A stretch of DNA of 64,000 bases from Dyella terrae (GCF_022394535.1 NZ_CP089414.1:744001-808000); one strand, 5' to 3'; counted from the first letter of the stretch, positions 19,358 through 28,347 are shown. The notes: generated by a model from the sequence alone, not told the origin. Program-made: numbers and translations.

Positions 19358-21148
19358 ATGGGTATGAAACGTTGGCGGGTGATGGCGGGGCTGCTGGGTT
19401 GCGCCATTGGCATGTCGGCGCTGGGCAGTGATGTATCGCAACGCGTAAAGGCATTCGACGCGCTGCTGGCCGAGCAATGGCAGCATCAACTGGAAGCCAG
19501 TCCCGAGTCTGCGACGACGTTGGGTGACCTGCGTTACAACGATCGCTGGAGCGATGCCTCACTGGCGCATGTGCAGAGCGAGCGCACCATTAGCCTGGAT
19601 TTCCTGAAACGCTTCGAGGCGGTGGACACCCAGGGCTTTTCGGACGAGGAGAAGCTCAACCAGCAGCTCATGGTGCGGCAGCTGAAGCAGGATCTGCGCG
19701 CCATCGACCTGAAGCTGTACGAGATGCCCTTGGACTACCACCACGGCATACAGCTGCAGCTGCCTGGCTTGATCAGCTCCATTCCGTTCGACAACACCAA
19801 GGAATATGAGGACTACCTGGCTCGTCTGAAGGCGATTCCGCGGGTGCTGCAACAGACCACGGAAGTTGCCCGCCAGGGTATGCATGACGGCATGATGCCG
19901 CCGCGGTTCCTGCTGGAAAAGGTGGCCGTCCAGATTGACGGCATCGCCAAGCCGACAGGTGCCGATAATGCGTTTGCTTCGCCCTTGAAACATTTCCCGG
20001 CCAGCGTGTCGCCTGCAGATCAGGCACGCCTGCGGGCGGCGATTACCGCTGCCATCGACAACGACGTGCGTCCTGCGTATCGCAAACTCGGTCAGTTTGT
20101 GTCCACGGAATACGCGCCTCACGGGCGAAGCGAGCCCGGTATATGGCAGCTGCCAAGAGGGGACGAGATCTACCGTTTCGCCGTGGAGCAGATGACCACC
20201 ACCGAGCAAACGCCCGCGCATATCCATGCACTGGGACTGGCGGAGGTGACGCGCATCGAGGCGCAGATGACAGTAATCGCCAAGGCGCAGGGCTATTCCG
20301 ACCTGGCGAGCTTTCGCGCAGCGCTAAAAGACGATCCGAACGTGCATGCGCGATCGCGCGAGGACATTCTCGATCGCTATCGCGGCTTCATTGCACAAAT
20401 GCAGCCACAATTGCCCAAGTTGTTTGGACTGCTGCCCAAGACACCGCTGGAAGTGGTGCCGGTGGAAGCCTATCGCGAGAAGGGTTTCCAGATTGCCTCG
20501 TACCAGCAGGGCACGCCGGACGGCTCGCGTCCGGGGCAGCTCTACGTCAATACCGGTGACTATGCCAGTCGCACGACGGTGGACATGGAATCGGTGGCGT
20601 ATCACGAAGGTATTCCCGGCCATCACCTGCAACTTTCCATCGCGCAGACGCTGCCCGGCTTGCCGCCGTTCCGCCAACAGGCGGACTACACCGCCTATAT
20701 CGAAGGCTGGGCGCTCTACGCCGAGCAGTTGGGCAAAGACATCGGTTTCTACAAGGACCCGCTGTCGGACTACGGCCGCCTCACAGGAGAGCTGTGGCGC
20801 GCCGATCGCCTCGTGCTGGATACGGGGGTGCACTACAAGCATTGGACGCGACAGCAGATGGTGGATTACTTTCGCGCCCACTCCAGCGTGGCCGAAGCGG
20901 ATATTCAGACCGAAACTGATCGCTACATAACCTGGCCAGGTCAGGCATTGGCGTACAAGGTTGGCCAGCTGAAGATGTTGGAGCTGCGTGAGCGCGCAAA
21001 GAAGGCGCTCGGCAGTCGTTTCGATATCCGCGCCTTCCACGACGAGATCCTCGGGGGCGGGGCGTTGCCACTGGACGTGCTGGACGCGCGCATCAATGCC
21101 TGGATCGATACCGTCAACAGCGGCACGGCTTCCGTTTCCCGATCATGA
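19358..21148 (+). CDS. DUF885 family zinc-dependent peptidase-like protein
   Basis: A 596-residue protein with an N-terminal hydrophobic signal (MAGLLGCAIGMSALGS). It matches the DUF885 family, distantly related to M3/M32-type metallopeptidases: the HEGIPGHH zinc motif lies near residue 415 and the conserved YIEGWALYAEQLG, with the likely third ligand Glu, about 35 residues later. The C-terminal WPGQALAYKVGQLKM motif is also typical. It is predicted to be periplasmic. ATG 19358 was taken as the start because GTGGGGATTGGA precedes it; ATG 19364 is as good. Its substrates are not evident. Confidence 0.9.
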   Translation: MGMKRWRVMAGLLGCAIGMSALGSDVSQRVKAFDALLAEQWQHQLEASPESATTLGDLRYNDRWSDASLAHVQSERTISLDFLKRFEAVDTQGFSDEEKLNQQLMVRQLKQDLRAIDLKLYEMPLDYHHGIQLQLPGLISSIPFDNTKEYEDYLARLKAIPRVLQQTTEVARQGMHDGMMPPRFLLEKVAVQIDGIAKPTGADNAFASPLKHFPASVSPADQARLRAAITAAIDNDVRPAYRKLGQFVSTEYAPHGRSEPGIWQLPRGDEIYRFAVEQMTTTEQTPAHIHALGLAEVTRIEAQMTVIAKAQGYSDLASFRAALKDDPNVHARSREDILDRYRGFIAQMQPQLPKLFGLLPKTPLEVVPVEAYREKGFQIASYQQGTPDGSRPGQLYVNTGDYASRTTVDMESVAYHEGIPGHHLQLSIAQTLPGLPPFRQQADYTAYIEGWALYAEQLGKDIGFYKDPLSDYGRLTGELWRADRLVLDTGVHYKHWTRQQMVDYFRAHSSVAEADIQTETDRYITWPGQALAYKVGQLKMLELRERAKKALGSRFDIRAFHDEILGGGALPLDVLDARINAWIDTVNSGTASVSRS

Positions 21149-21230
21149 TGTCATCGTGGAAATTGAAAGTCGCTGTCGCTGGTTGGTGCTGGCTATACGG
21201 CACACACTCGCGTTGAGAGGCCTTGGCAGG

Positions 21231-22172
21231 CTATTGGCGTTGCGGTAGTGAAACTTCCTGCTCTTTTCTCGCGTACGCAACTGCGTTGTGCGCATGAAGA
21301 CTTTCCTGGTGCACGATGCGTACGTGAAAGTCCGCAATGCTGCAGTCCGTGTCTAGCGCCCGCTGGATTCGTCGCGCCGCATCCTCGCAGAACATCAGGT
21401 TGCCGCCATTGGCCAGCGCGAAGGCTTGCTCGTCCTGACGTTTGACGATCGTCTGCACAGGCGTGCCAAGCGAGGCCTCGACACGATCGACGAGCGCAGC
21501 GACATCCCATGCTGTGCCCTGAGCTAGCCGGGTCCAGACGTGGGCGATGCTGCGCTGTGCATGCGGTGTGGCGGGTACGCCCTGTTCGCTGCCCAGCCAC
21601 GCAGACGCCACGTTGCAGGGCACTAGGGGTTGCGAAGAGAAACGCTGCTCGAAGTGCTGCTGAATCACTTGCCGTGCCAGCGCTGCAGACGCGGGGCAGG
21701 TTGAGGAGTAGGCGATCTCGGTGGCTACTGTGATGTCCAGGCCACGTTCGTCCAGTGTGCCTTCGATGGTGACGGGATAGACGCGCCACCCGTGGAGATC
21801 GCTCCGCAGTGCCTTGCGGCGTAGTGCCTGATCAAAATGCAGGCGAATACGAGCGCGGTCGGCAAGTTCCTCGTGCGATTGCAGGAAGGCGCGCAACAGC
21901 TGCTCCAGCGTGCGGGCATCGAGCGGTGTATCGCCAAGGTGTTGGTCGATAAGACGGTACAGACGCGACATGTGGATGCCGCGCTGATCGCTCCGGACAA
22001 GATTGACAAAGGCGTCGACACGGCCGATGACCTGCTGTGTGGAATCAGGGCCGGTAGCGATGCGCATGGGCATGAGGATGTCCTCCATGCCCACCCACGC
22101 CAGTGGCCCGCTGGATACGGGTTCGGCATGGACGTCGGGCATGAGGGAGAGCGGTTCGGGGATCTGCTTCAC
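21231..22172 (-). CDS. folE2: GTP cyclohydrolase FolE2
   Basis: A 313-residue protein of the type IB GTP cyclohydrolase family (FolE2), which makes 7,8-dihydroneopterin triphosphate for folate or queuosine synthesis in the cytoplasm. Diagnostic stretches are WVGMEDILMP near the N-terminus, DQRGIHMSRLYRL, the STCPAS metal-ligand region and the late NGGNLMFCEDAARRI. Many members read STCPCS where this one has STCPAS; the first Cys, the expected ligand, is retained. FolE2 can use metals other than zinc and is often induced by zinc limitation, but I see no clear Zur site upstream. The start is GTG at 22172; an internal ATG (MPDVHAE) is the alternative. It ends about 80 bp from the convergent peptidase gene. 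Confidence 0.93.
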   Translation of the reverse strand: MKQIPEPLSLMPDVHAEPVSSGPLAWVGMEDILMPMRIATGPDSTQQVIGRVDAFVNLVRSDQRGIHMSRLYRLIDQHLGDTPLDARTLEQLLRAFLQSHEELADRARIRLHFDQALRRKALRSDLHGWRVYPVTIEGTLDERGLDITVATEIAYSSTCPASAALARQVIQQHFEQRFSSQPLVPCNVASAWLGSEQGVPATPHAQRSIAHVWTRLAQGTAWDVAALVDRVEASLGTPVQTIVKRQDEQAFALANGGNLMFCEDAARRIQRALDTDCSIADFHVRIVHQESLHAHNAVAYARKEQEVSLPQRQ

Positions 22173-22200
22173 GTTGGCCCTGATGGCATGGGGTTATGCA

Positions 22201-23508
22201 TCAGTGATGCGGAGCGGCGCGGCTTTGGCCAAGCGCACTGACCGCCGCTGCGGCATCGACCTGTTGTGCGCCACCCACCATCCTGCTGCTGTGCAAAAGC
22301 AGATCGTGGACGTCGTGGGCATCCAGGTTCGGGGAAAGCGAGAGCAATAACGCAACGATGCCGCTCACGTGTGCAGCAGCCATGGACGAGCCGGATGTGA
22401 AGTCGTATCCCCCGCCTGGCTGGGTCGTCAGGATGTCGTTGCCTGGCGCGCTGAGCACGCCGGCTGGCGCGCTAGAGGCGTTGCTGACGCGTACCACGAG
22501 CACGCCGGGTGCGCTGTCGGGGAACCCTGCATGGCTTCCATCGGGTGGCATGGCGGCAACGATAATGCGTTGTTGCCCCAGCAACTGCTTCAGCAGTCTG
22601 TCCAGCAAGGGGTCGGATGGACCGCCCAGGCTGAGGTTGATGATGCGTGCATCGGTGTCGAGGATCGCAGCCAGGGCCTTGGCGAGCGTAAACGAGTTGC
22701 AGTGCGCGCCGTCGGGGCTGTTGGCGGGATACCAGCAGGCCTTGTAGACACTGATGATGGAGTGAGGAGCGATGCCGACGATGCCGACGTGGTTGTCGCC
22801 GACGGCACCGATAATGCCGGCAACCTCAGTGCCATGCGGATCGCGATTGAAGGCTGGGGCATTGTCATCGACTTCGTTGCTGGTGTCGTGAATGCGCCCC
22901 TGCAGGTCCGGGTGCGAGGTATCAACGCCCGTGTCGACAATGGCGATATGCACGCGATCGCCCTGGCTGACGTTGTGCGCCAAGGCGGCATCCGTTTCGA
23001 CAAAGCCGCGTTGCAGATTGGCGTAGGGGTCGTTGTATTCGTGCGCGTTGTTCTGCGCCTGCGAATACACGCTGTAATCCTGCAGTGGTTGCGCCAGTGC
23101 GACGCGGTCGTCCTTGGCCAGCACGGCGAGCAGCTCGTCGCGGGTCATGCCGGGCGGCGGCTCGAGCACGATGCAGTACAGGTTCAACGCCTTGATGGGC
23201 CAGCCGACAACTTCGTGCCAGCCGTAGTGCTGCCGCATGGCCTGCAGCTCCGAGATGGCGCGCTGCCCGGCACCGTAGTTTGCGGTAGGGACATAGCCGA
23301 GCATGGTGGAGCCCGCGTGCGTGGGTGGCGGGTCCTGGGGATTGGCGACGGCGAGCACGATGTCGCGCTCGCTGTTCATCGCAGTGATGGCATGGCTATT
23401 GGCAGTGGTTTGATCGACTGCTGCGCCCGTCGGCTGATCCGGGCGCAAAGGCGCACAGGCCCCCAGCAGGCTGGCGGCGAACAGGAGCAGCAGTGCAGCG
23501 TACTTCAT
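22201..23508 (-). CDS. Subtilisin-like (S8) serine protease, lipoprotein
   Basis: A 435-residue protein. The signal peptide has a lipobox (LLGAC, Cys18), so it is probably membrane-anchored. A propeptide-like segment lies at about 65-145. The S8 catalytic domain carries Asp192 (IAIVDTGVD), His225 (DPHGTEVAGI) and Ser375 (TSGSSMAAAHVSG). The usual oxyanion Asn in an AAGN context is not visible; the corresponding region reads VAAMPPDGSH, so the oxyanion residue is altered or displaced. The gene is last in an operon with an ECF sigma factor and its anti-sigma factor, overlapping the latter by ATGA, which suggests that the protease acts with that signalling system, perhaps by cleaving the anti-sigma factor. 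Confidence 0.9.
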   Translation of the reverse strand: MKYAALLLLFAASLLGACAPLRPDQPTGAAVDQTTANSHAITAMNSERDIVLAVANPQDPPPTHAGSTMLGYVPTANYGAGQRAISELQAMRQHYGWHEVVGWPIKALNLYCIVLEPPPGMTRDELLAVLAKDDRVALAQPLQDYSVYSQAQNNAHEYNDPYANLQRGFVETDAALAHNVSQGDRVHIAIVDTGVDTSHPDLQGRIHDTSNEVDDNAPAFNRDPHGTEVAGIIGAVGDNHVGIVGIAPHSIISVYKACWYPANSPDGAHCNSFTLAKALAAILDTDARIINLSLGGPSDPLLDRLLKQLLGQQRIIVAAMPPDGSHAGFPDSAPGVLVVRVSNASSAPAGVLSAPGNDILTTQPGGGYDFTSGSSMAAAHVSGIVALLLSLSPNLDAHDVHDLLLHSSRMVGGAQQVDAAAAVSALGQSRAAPHH

Positions 23509-24140
23509 GGGCTGGCGGCGACGGGCTCGGCGAGGCGGATACCGTGCGTGGTGCGTAATTGCTGAAGGGCTACCTCTACCGTGGACGTATGCGTAGGCAT
23601 CACGGTGTAGGCGCCGACGTCATTGGGGCCATTGATCACCTCGAGCTGCAGTGAGTGCAGCAACGTATTCCAGTCGGCGAGCTTCATGTTCGTATCGGGA
23701 ACCACGCGAATCGCGCCCGGCGCGACCGGTTGAGCAGGGCTGCTCAATGTGCGGTAAGGCGAGTGTCCGCTGTCAGACGACCAGAGTTCCACGCCGAGGA
23801 TGCCTATACCCACCGCCTGTACCAGCACGGCGGCCACCAGTGCGCGGGTGAGCCAGGTGCCAACGCGCGCCCGAGGCGTCGCTTCATTGGCTTCACTCGC
23901 GTCGATGCGGCCCATCAGACGCTTGAGGCCGGCCTCGGGATCAAGCTGGGTGCCGGTGGGCAGGGCCAGCGCAAGGCGCAGCCGACTCTGTTGAGCGAAC
24001 TCCTCGCGGCAGGCTTCGCAGCGCGCAAGGTGGTCGGTGAGCCAGGCGCTTTGCTCCTGAGGGGCACTGTCCTGCAAAACCCAGGGCATGGCGTCCCACG
24101 CCCGGGCACAGTCCTGGTCAGTATCTTTCGTCGACTTCAT
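23505..24140 (-). CDS. Anti-sigma factor, membrane-bound, zinc-finger type
   Basis: A 211-residue protein. The N-terminal cytoplasmic part has a putative zf-HC2 zinc finger (HLARCEACREEF; H-x3-C-x2-C). One membrane segment lies at about residues 105-128 (ALVAAVLVQAVGIGILGVEL). The periplasmic tail ends with a small domain (LQLEVINGPNDVGAYTV to HGIRLAEPV) of beta-alpha-beta pattern, similar in outline to the propeptide region of the adjoining protease. It overlaps both the sigma factor (start) and the protease (stop) by 4 nt. It should hold the sigma factor inactive at the membrane. ATG 24140 was chosen because of that overlap; longer frames read back into the sigma gene. Confidence 0.88.
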   Translation of the reverse strand: MKSTKDTDQDCARAWDAMPWVLQDSAPQEQSAWLTDHLARCEACREEFAQQSRLRLALALPTGTQLDPEAGLKRLMGRIDASEANEATPRARVGTWLTRALVAAVLVQAVGIGILGVELWSSDSGHSPYRTLSSPAQPVAPGAIRVVPDTNMKLADWNTLLHSLQLEVINGPNDVGAYTVMPTHTSTVEVALQQLRTTHGIRLAEPVAASP

Positions 24141-24724
24141 GGCACGCGGTTCTCTTTGGGCGTGATCGGGTCGCCAGCCAGTGCCGGCAAGATATTGCGC
24201 AACTTCACCCTGGCGTGGAACAGCCGCGCCTTCACGGTGCCAACCGGGCACTGCATGATGGTCGCGACGTCGTCCAGCGTGTGGCCCACGCCATAAACCA
24301 GTTCCACCACCACGCGTTGATCAGCCGACAGGCGCTCCATGGCCTTGCCCAGCCAGTCACGCAGTTCGCGGTCCTCGCCAGGGTCGAAGGCCGGGGTGCG
24401 ATCTTCGGGCAGGCCTTCATCGTCCACTGGTTCATCGCCGCGCTGGCGTAGCGCTTTCAGGCCACAGCGATAGGTGATGCCGATGATCCAGGTCGATACC
24501 CGAGAGTCACCGTTGAAGGCGCCGGCCTTCTGCCACACGATCCAGAAGCAGTCGTTGATGACCTCTTCGATGACGTCGTTCCGGCGGGTAAGGCGAGTCA
24601 GGAACCTGCATAACCGACCGTGATAGGCGCGGTACAGCGTAGCCAGTGCCGCGCGGTCTCCCGCCGCCGTGCGCTGGAGCAGCAGGCGATCTGTCTCGTC
24701 GGCATCGATATCGGCATCTTTCAT
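24137..24724 (-). CDS. ECF RNA polymerase sigma factor
   Basis: A 195-residue sigma-70 family factor with only regions 2 and 4. Region 2 (about 25-95) includes ALYRAYHGRLCRFLTRLTRR and STWIIGITYRCGLKALR; region 4 (about 125-180) includes LSADQRVVVELVYGVGHTLDD and the HTH with GTVKARLFHARVKLR. It is first in a three-gene operon with its anti-sigma factor and a subtilase, each coupled by ATGA overlap. Autoregulation is usual for such operons; the upstream 64 bp are short and I could not assign an ECF promoter. Confidence 0.94.
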   Translation of the reverse strand: MKDADIDADETDRLLLQRTAAGDRAALATLYRAYHGRLCRFLTRLTRRNDVIEEVINDCFWIVWQKAGAFNGDSRVSTWIIGITYRCGLKALRQRGDEPVDDEGLPEDRTPAFDPGEDRELRDWLGKAMERLSADQRVVVELVYGVGHTLDDVATIMQCPVGTVKARLFHARVKLRNILPALAGDPITPKENRVP

Positions 24725-24788
24725 GGCTGAGGCGAAGGCAGGGTGTTACCCGGTAGGTGCCCGAAAAGACCGAAATGGTTGCACTGAA

Positions 24789-25577
24789 CTAAAACGACCA
24801 CGTGATCGTCGCGACCCAGGGCGAGGCGGCTAGGTTGTCCTGGCGCAGGGTCGCGTCGACGAGGACACGGTCCACTTCCACGCGCCACGGCCCCTGGCCC
24901 CAGATAAGCCCGAGGTGTCCGTACCCATAGGAGTTTACGCGGTCGCCGTTGCGATAGCGGTGAGCGCCGTATTCATCGTTGTAGACGCGGTAGTAAGGCA
25001 CCTGGGCCTGGGCATAGCCGGCACCCGCGGAAACGGAGAAATGGAAGGGCAGTGGCCAGTGGAAATCCACGTCGGCGGCGCCGCGCAACCGGTGGTCGTC
25101 GCCGCCTGTGGGGGCCAGGGCGGTGACCCCCAGGGTGAGTACGTCGCGATAGATCCAGTTGGCGCTGCCTTCGGCGCGGTTGAAGGCGCCATTGCCCCGG
25201 CCCGGGTAATCGTAATAGGCAAGGCCGGCGATGAACTGCCAGTCCGGCGCGATCTGCCAGGCGCGGGAAGCCTGGGCGAACGCTTCAGCGAGCGGCGTCG
25301 CGTTGCGCACTTCCGTGCTGGCGGCGACGCCGAATGACCAGCCCGACGGGAGTGCCCAGGACGCCGCCCCCTGCAGAACCGCAGTGTCAGGGGTGACCGC
25401 CAGGCCACGGTCCACGAGCTGTGAGCTCAGTGCGACTGTGCCGCTGACATTTCCCGACTGCGCGTGCGCCGCCCATGGCATGCAGGCGCATGCGAGCAAG
25501 GTCGACAGCACGATGGCGAGCTGATGTCGCCGGTGTGTGTCGGCACGGGCAGGTGGCTGGTCGGTGCCTTGTTTCAT
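24789..25577 (-). CDS. Outer-membrane beta-barrel protein (TIGR02001/Gcw_chp-like)
   Basis: A 262-residue protein with an N-terminal signal (LAIVLSTLLACACMPWAAHA). The mature part opens with GNVSGTVALSSQLVDRG, and QGAASWALPSGWSFGV follows, the pattern of the TIGR02001 putative porin family; alternating aromatic strands continue to a C-terminal ATITWSF ending in Phe, typical of outer-membrane barrels. ATG 25577 gives a charged lead before the hydrophobic core; a longer frame to 25637 is less likely. It lies just upstream of the ECF operon on the same strand, so it may be read through into it. Confidence 0.8.
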   Translation of the reverse strand: MKQGTDQPPARADTHRRHQLAIVLSTLLACACMPWAAHAQSGNVSGTVALSSQLVDRGLAVTPDTAVLQGAASWALPSGWSFGVAASTEVRNATPLAEAFAQASRAWQIAPDWQFIAGLAYYDYPGRGNGAFNRAEGSANWIYRDVLTLGVTALAPTGGDDHRLRGAADVDFHWPLPFHFSVSAGAGYAQAQVPYYRVYNDEYGAHRYRNGDRVNSYGYGHLGLIWGQGPWRVEVDRVLVDATLRQDNLAASPWVATITWSF

Positions 25578-25758
25578 CGGCGCCTCGATAGGGAGGCATC
25601 CACGCGAAGCGGCGTGGAAAACGCCGCGGGCGGACATGGCCGGTTACTGCTGGCAGGAGCCTCGCCGTGCAACATCGGTCCCAGGATTGATCCGCGTCGG
25701 TGCCGCCCTAGGTTAGTGGGCGGAAAGAGCCGTGTATACGTGGACGCCCCTCCGCGCA

Positions 25759-26157
25759 TCAGTGGTTCGACTGCAGATAGGCGATCAGGTCATCGAGTTG
25801 CCCGGCATCGTCGAGCCCCGAGTACTTCATCTTGGTTCCGGGGTTGGCTTTCTTGGCCGGCTGCGACAGGTACCAGTGCAGCTTGTCCTCGGTCCATGCC
25901 CAGTCGGCGTTCTTCAGCGCATCCGAATAGCTGTAATCGGCGATGCTGCCCGCGTGGCGGCCCACGATGCCGAACAGGCTGGGGCCCTTCTTGTTGTGCC
26001 CTTGCTTCGTGGTGTGGCACTCGGCGCATTCCTGCTTGAATACGCTCGCTCCGGCGCTGGCGTCGCCAGCCAGTGCGGGCAGGGCGCCTGCGCCGTAGAA
26101 CAGCATCATCGTCATCAAGGCGCTGCGCGCCATTCTCCCCAGCTTGGGTATCGTCAC
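25759..26157 (-). CDS. Class I cytochrome c
   Basis: A 132-residue periplasmic cytochrome with a signal peptide ending ALPALA. The haem-binding motif is CAECH, and the axial Met is in GTKMKYSGL. The size and the LFGIVGRHAG segment resemble mitochondrial-type cytochrome c. GTG 26157 is preferred because TGGAG lies 8 nt upstream; ATG 26133 is the alternative. It is last of three minus-strand redox genes (b561, outer-membrane haem protein, cytochrome c) with gaps of 19 and 47 bp, so all three probably function together. Confidence 0.9.
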   Translation of the reverse strand: MTIPKLGRMARSALMTMMLFYGAGALPALAGDASAGASVFKQECAECHTTKQGHNKKGPSLFGIVGRHAGSIADYSYSDALKNADWAWTEDKLHWYLSQPAKKANPGTKMKYSGLDDAGQLDDLIAYLQSNH

Positions 26158-26176
26158 GTCCAGGCTCCAGCAGGTG

Positions 26177-27505
26177 TCAGAACGCAACGCTTGCGCTCAA
26201 GGTAAAAGCATCGAGGTCTTTGGCTTGGGTCATGGGCACGCCGGGTGGCGCACCGAAGATGTTGTCGCTCACGCCGTTGAAGCGCGTGAAGCGGAACCAG
26301 GTGGCGGCAATCTTCAGGTTCGCTTTCGATGTGAACGAGTCATCCTTGCCAAACGGTGTCCAGTACAGACTGATCAGGTTGGCGGTGCTGTCCGGTGTGC
26401 CAAACGGCGGATAGCGCGCGGGATCCTCCGTGCCAGTGCTTGCCAGGTGGGCCACCTGTAGGGCATAGCTCTGCAAGAAGGTATAGGTCACGCTGAGTGT
26501 GCGGTCGTGTGCATCCCCGTGCGATTTGGCCGCTAGCCCGTTGATGGTCGGCGTGCTGCCATAGTTCCGTTGTTCCAGGATGTTCACAAAGCTCGCCTGC
26601 ACAATGTGATCGCGATTGCCAAGGAACTGGTACGTCAGGTCGTAGCCGAGGTCGGTGATGTCGTCGCTCTGCGCATTGCGCGGTAGTTGACGCTTCGTCG
26701 TGAGTGCCACGACGCCGGCGGAAAAGAACTGCCGCTTCATATCTTTCATATACGCAAAGCGGAAGTAACCCGTGTCGCTGAGCCGGCCGGGATCACCGGA
26801 GGTGTTGTAGCCCAGGTGGTCTTGCGTCGAGGTTGGCATCGCGTTGTAGGTGCCGATCTCGCCGTACCAGTTGTCGTCGTACAGCGCATACACGCCGCCA
26901 CCGATCACGCGGTTGTTGAGCGAGTTGGGGCTGGACAAGTTGAGCAGCGTGCCGGATATCGCCGGCGGCCCGAGCGTCGATGCGTTGGGCAGGGCGCCGA
27001 TAGGGTCGTCGAACCCGGGACTGTTGTTGATACTTACGCCGACGATGGTGTCTTTGCCCGCGATCTTCAGATCTTTGGCGACGAAGCGCAGGTCCAGGTT
27101 GCTGAGCTTGGTGCTGAATTGATCCTTGCCGTTATTGTCCGTTTCCACCTTGACGAAGCCGCCGAGGTGATCGCTGATGCGGCCCGCCAGATAGATATCC
27201 GCTTCCGTGAGCTGTGTGGTGTTGTCGCCACGCTCCGGTATGGTGCGTGTGCCGATGAGCTGTGCAGCCACCGGGATCTTGGTGCCCTGTCCATCCGTGT
27301 CGGTGTATCCGTTGAGTTTGAAGCGCATGCCATAAGGCGTCAGTGCGGGGCCATACGCACCTGCGTGGCAATCCGCGCAGGCGGACCCCGTCTGGCGTGC
27401 GTAGGCGGGCACCGCATGCGCGCTGTTGCCGGCCAGCATGGATAGCACGACAACGACGGCATAAGCGGCGCACAAGCGCCAATGGCGGATTAGGGCAGGC
27501 GGCAT
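26177..27505 (-). CDS. Haem-binding outer-membrane protein (cytochrome c family)
   Basis: A 442-residue protein with a signal peptide ending NSAHA and a single haem motif, CADCH, about 15 residues into the mature protein. The remainder is rich in alternating strand patterns and ends LDAFTLSASVAF with a terminal Phe, suggesting an outer-membrane barrel. An AGGAGAT ribosome site precedes ATG 27505 closely. It lies between a cytochrome b561 gene and a cytochrome c gene. I infer an electron conduit at the outer membrane, but I do not know the family's function; the motif count is only one haem. Confidence 0.78.
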   Translation of the reverse strand: MPPALIRHWRLCAAYAVVVVLSMLAGNSAHAVPAYARQTGSACADCHAGAYGPALTPYGMRFKLNGYTDTDGQGTKIPVAAQLIGTRTIPERGDNTTQLTEADIYLAGRISDHLGGFVKVETDNNGKDQFSTKLSNLDLRFVAKDLKIAGKDTIVGVSINNSPGFDDPIGALPNASTLGPPAISGTLLNLSSPNSLNNRVIGGGVYALYDDNWYGEIGTYNAMPTSTQDHLGYNTSGDPGRLSDTGYFRFAYMKDMKRQFFSAGVVALTTKRQLPRNAQSDDITDLGYDLTYQFLGNRDHIVQASFVNILEQRNYGSTPTINGLAAKSHGDAHDRTLSVTYTFLQSYALQVAHLASTGTEDPARYPPFGTPDSTANLISLYWTPFGKDDSFTSKANLKIAATWFRFTRFNGVSDNIFGAPPGVPMTQAKDLDAFTLSASVAF

Positions 27506-27552
27506 GAGATCTCCTGGTCTCGACGGGGCTTGCGCGGGGAAGTGGGCGTTGT

Positions 27553-28164
27553 TCATGAGCGCCGCCGCCCGGGCAGCATCAGGCGAAGTGTGCGATCGCG
27601 CAGCATGAAGTGGTGCCAGAGCGCAGCGGCCACATGCAGCGTGATCAGTGCGAGCAATAGCCAGGCGACGCCCTGGTGCCAATCGGTAAGGCTGTCGGCA
27701 AGATCCTCGTCACTGGCGACGATGGCGGGCAGCGTGAGGCCGAAGAAGTGCACCGGTTTGCCCTGCGCATTGCTGAGCACCCAGCCAAGCAAGGGCTGAA
27801 TCAACAGCAGCACATACAGAGCCAAATGGGTCGAGCCAGCGGCGAAGCGGATCAACAGTGACGTGTCGCCCTCGGCCGGCCATTTGCCCAGCCGAAAACG
27901 AAGCGCCGCGCGCACAACGAACGGCAGCAGCACCAGTAGCCCAAAGTGACGATGGCCTTCCAGTAGCCACATGCGCAACGCGCGGCCGTCTACTTCGTCG
28001 CGTACCACGATGAGGGCGGCTGCTATGGCGAGGAACAGCGCCGTCAGCCAGTGCAAGGCCACCAGCGCGCGCGGTCGTGCCGGCGGATCATCGGCATGGG
28101 CGTCACCGGATGCATGCGCCTGGTTGTCGTCTGTCGTCGACGGAGTCTTGTTCTGCCATTCCAT
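27553..28164 (-). CDS. Cytochrome b561 family protein
   Basis: A 203-residue integral membrane protein with four hydrophobic segments after a hydrophilic lead of about 35 residues. Candidate haem-ligand His residues sit in ALVALHWLTALFLA, LLEGHRHFGLLVL, LTDWHQGVAWLLL and ALITLHVAAALWHHF, the arrangement of bacterial b561 di-haem proteins. It should pass electrons between quinol and periplasmic carriers. It is the first gene of the redox operon ending at 25759. The start at ATG 28164 was chosen because longer frames run into non-conserved sequence. It is divergent from the polysaccharide locus. Confidence 0.9.
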   Translation of the reverse strand: MEWQNKTPSTTDDNQAHASGDAHADDPPARPRALVALHWLTALFLAIAAALIVVRDEVDGRALRMWLLEGHRHFGLLVLLPFVVRAALRFRLGKWPAEGDTSLLIRFAAGSTHLALYVLLLIQPLLGWVLSNAQGKPVHFFGLTLPAIVASDEDLADSLTDWHQGVAWLLLALITLHVAAALWHHFMLRDRTLRLMLPGRRRS

Positions 28165-28327
28165 GTACGAACCTCTGTGCCTCGCCTCGATGGTTCGCGC
28201 GGTCCATGCGTCCATCCGTCCCGGTGAAACGGAAAGGATGGCCGCAAGGGGCGAGCCTGCGTTGTGGCGTGAGTGCCCGGTCCGAACGGAAAGGTTGTGC
28301 CGGTGTGCCGCCACCGCGGAAGAGGTG

Positions 28328-28347
28328 CCACGCAACCTTGTGCGTGG
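28328..28347 (+). repeat. 7-bp inverted repeat in the leader of the polysaccharide operon
   Basis: CCACGCA at 28328-28334 pairs perfectly with TGCGTGG at 28341-28347 across a 6-nt loop. There is no T-run, so it is not a simple terminator. It lies about 60 bp upstream of the first gene of the glycan operon and could be an mRNA hairpin or an operator. No JUMPstart-like element was seen. Confidence 0.3.

Noticed and set aside
22369..23565. Plus-strand frame of about 400 codons opposite the subtilase
   Set aside because: The subtilase on the minus strand has a full catalytic triad and lipobox; the opposite frame is a codon shadow.
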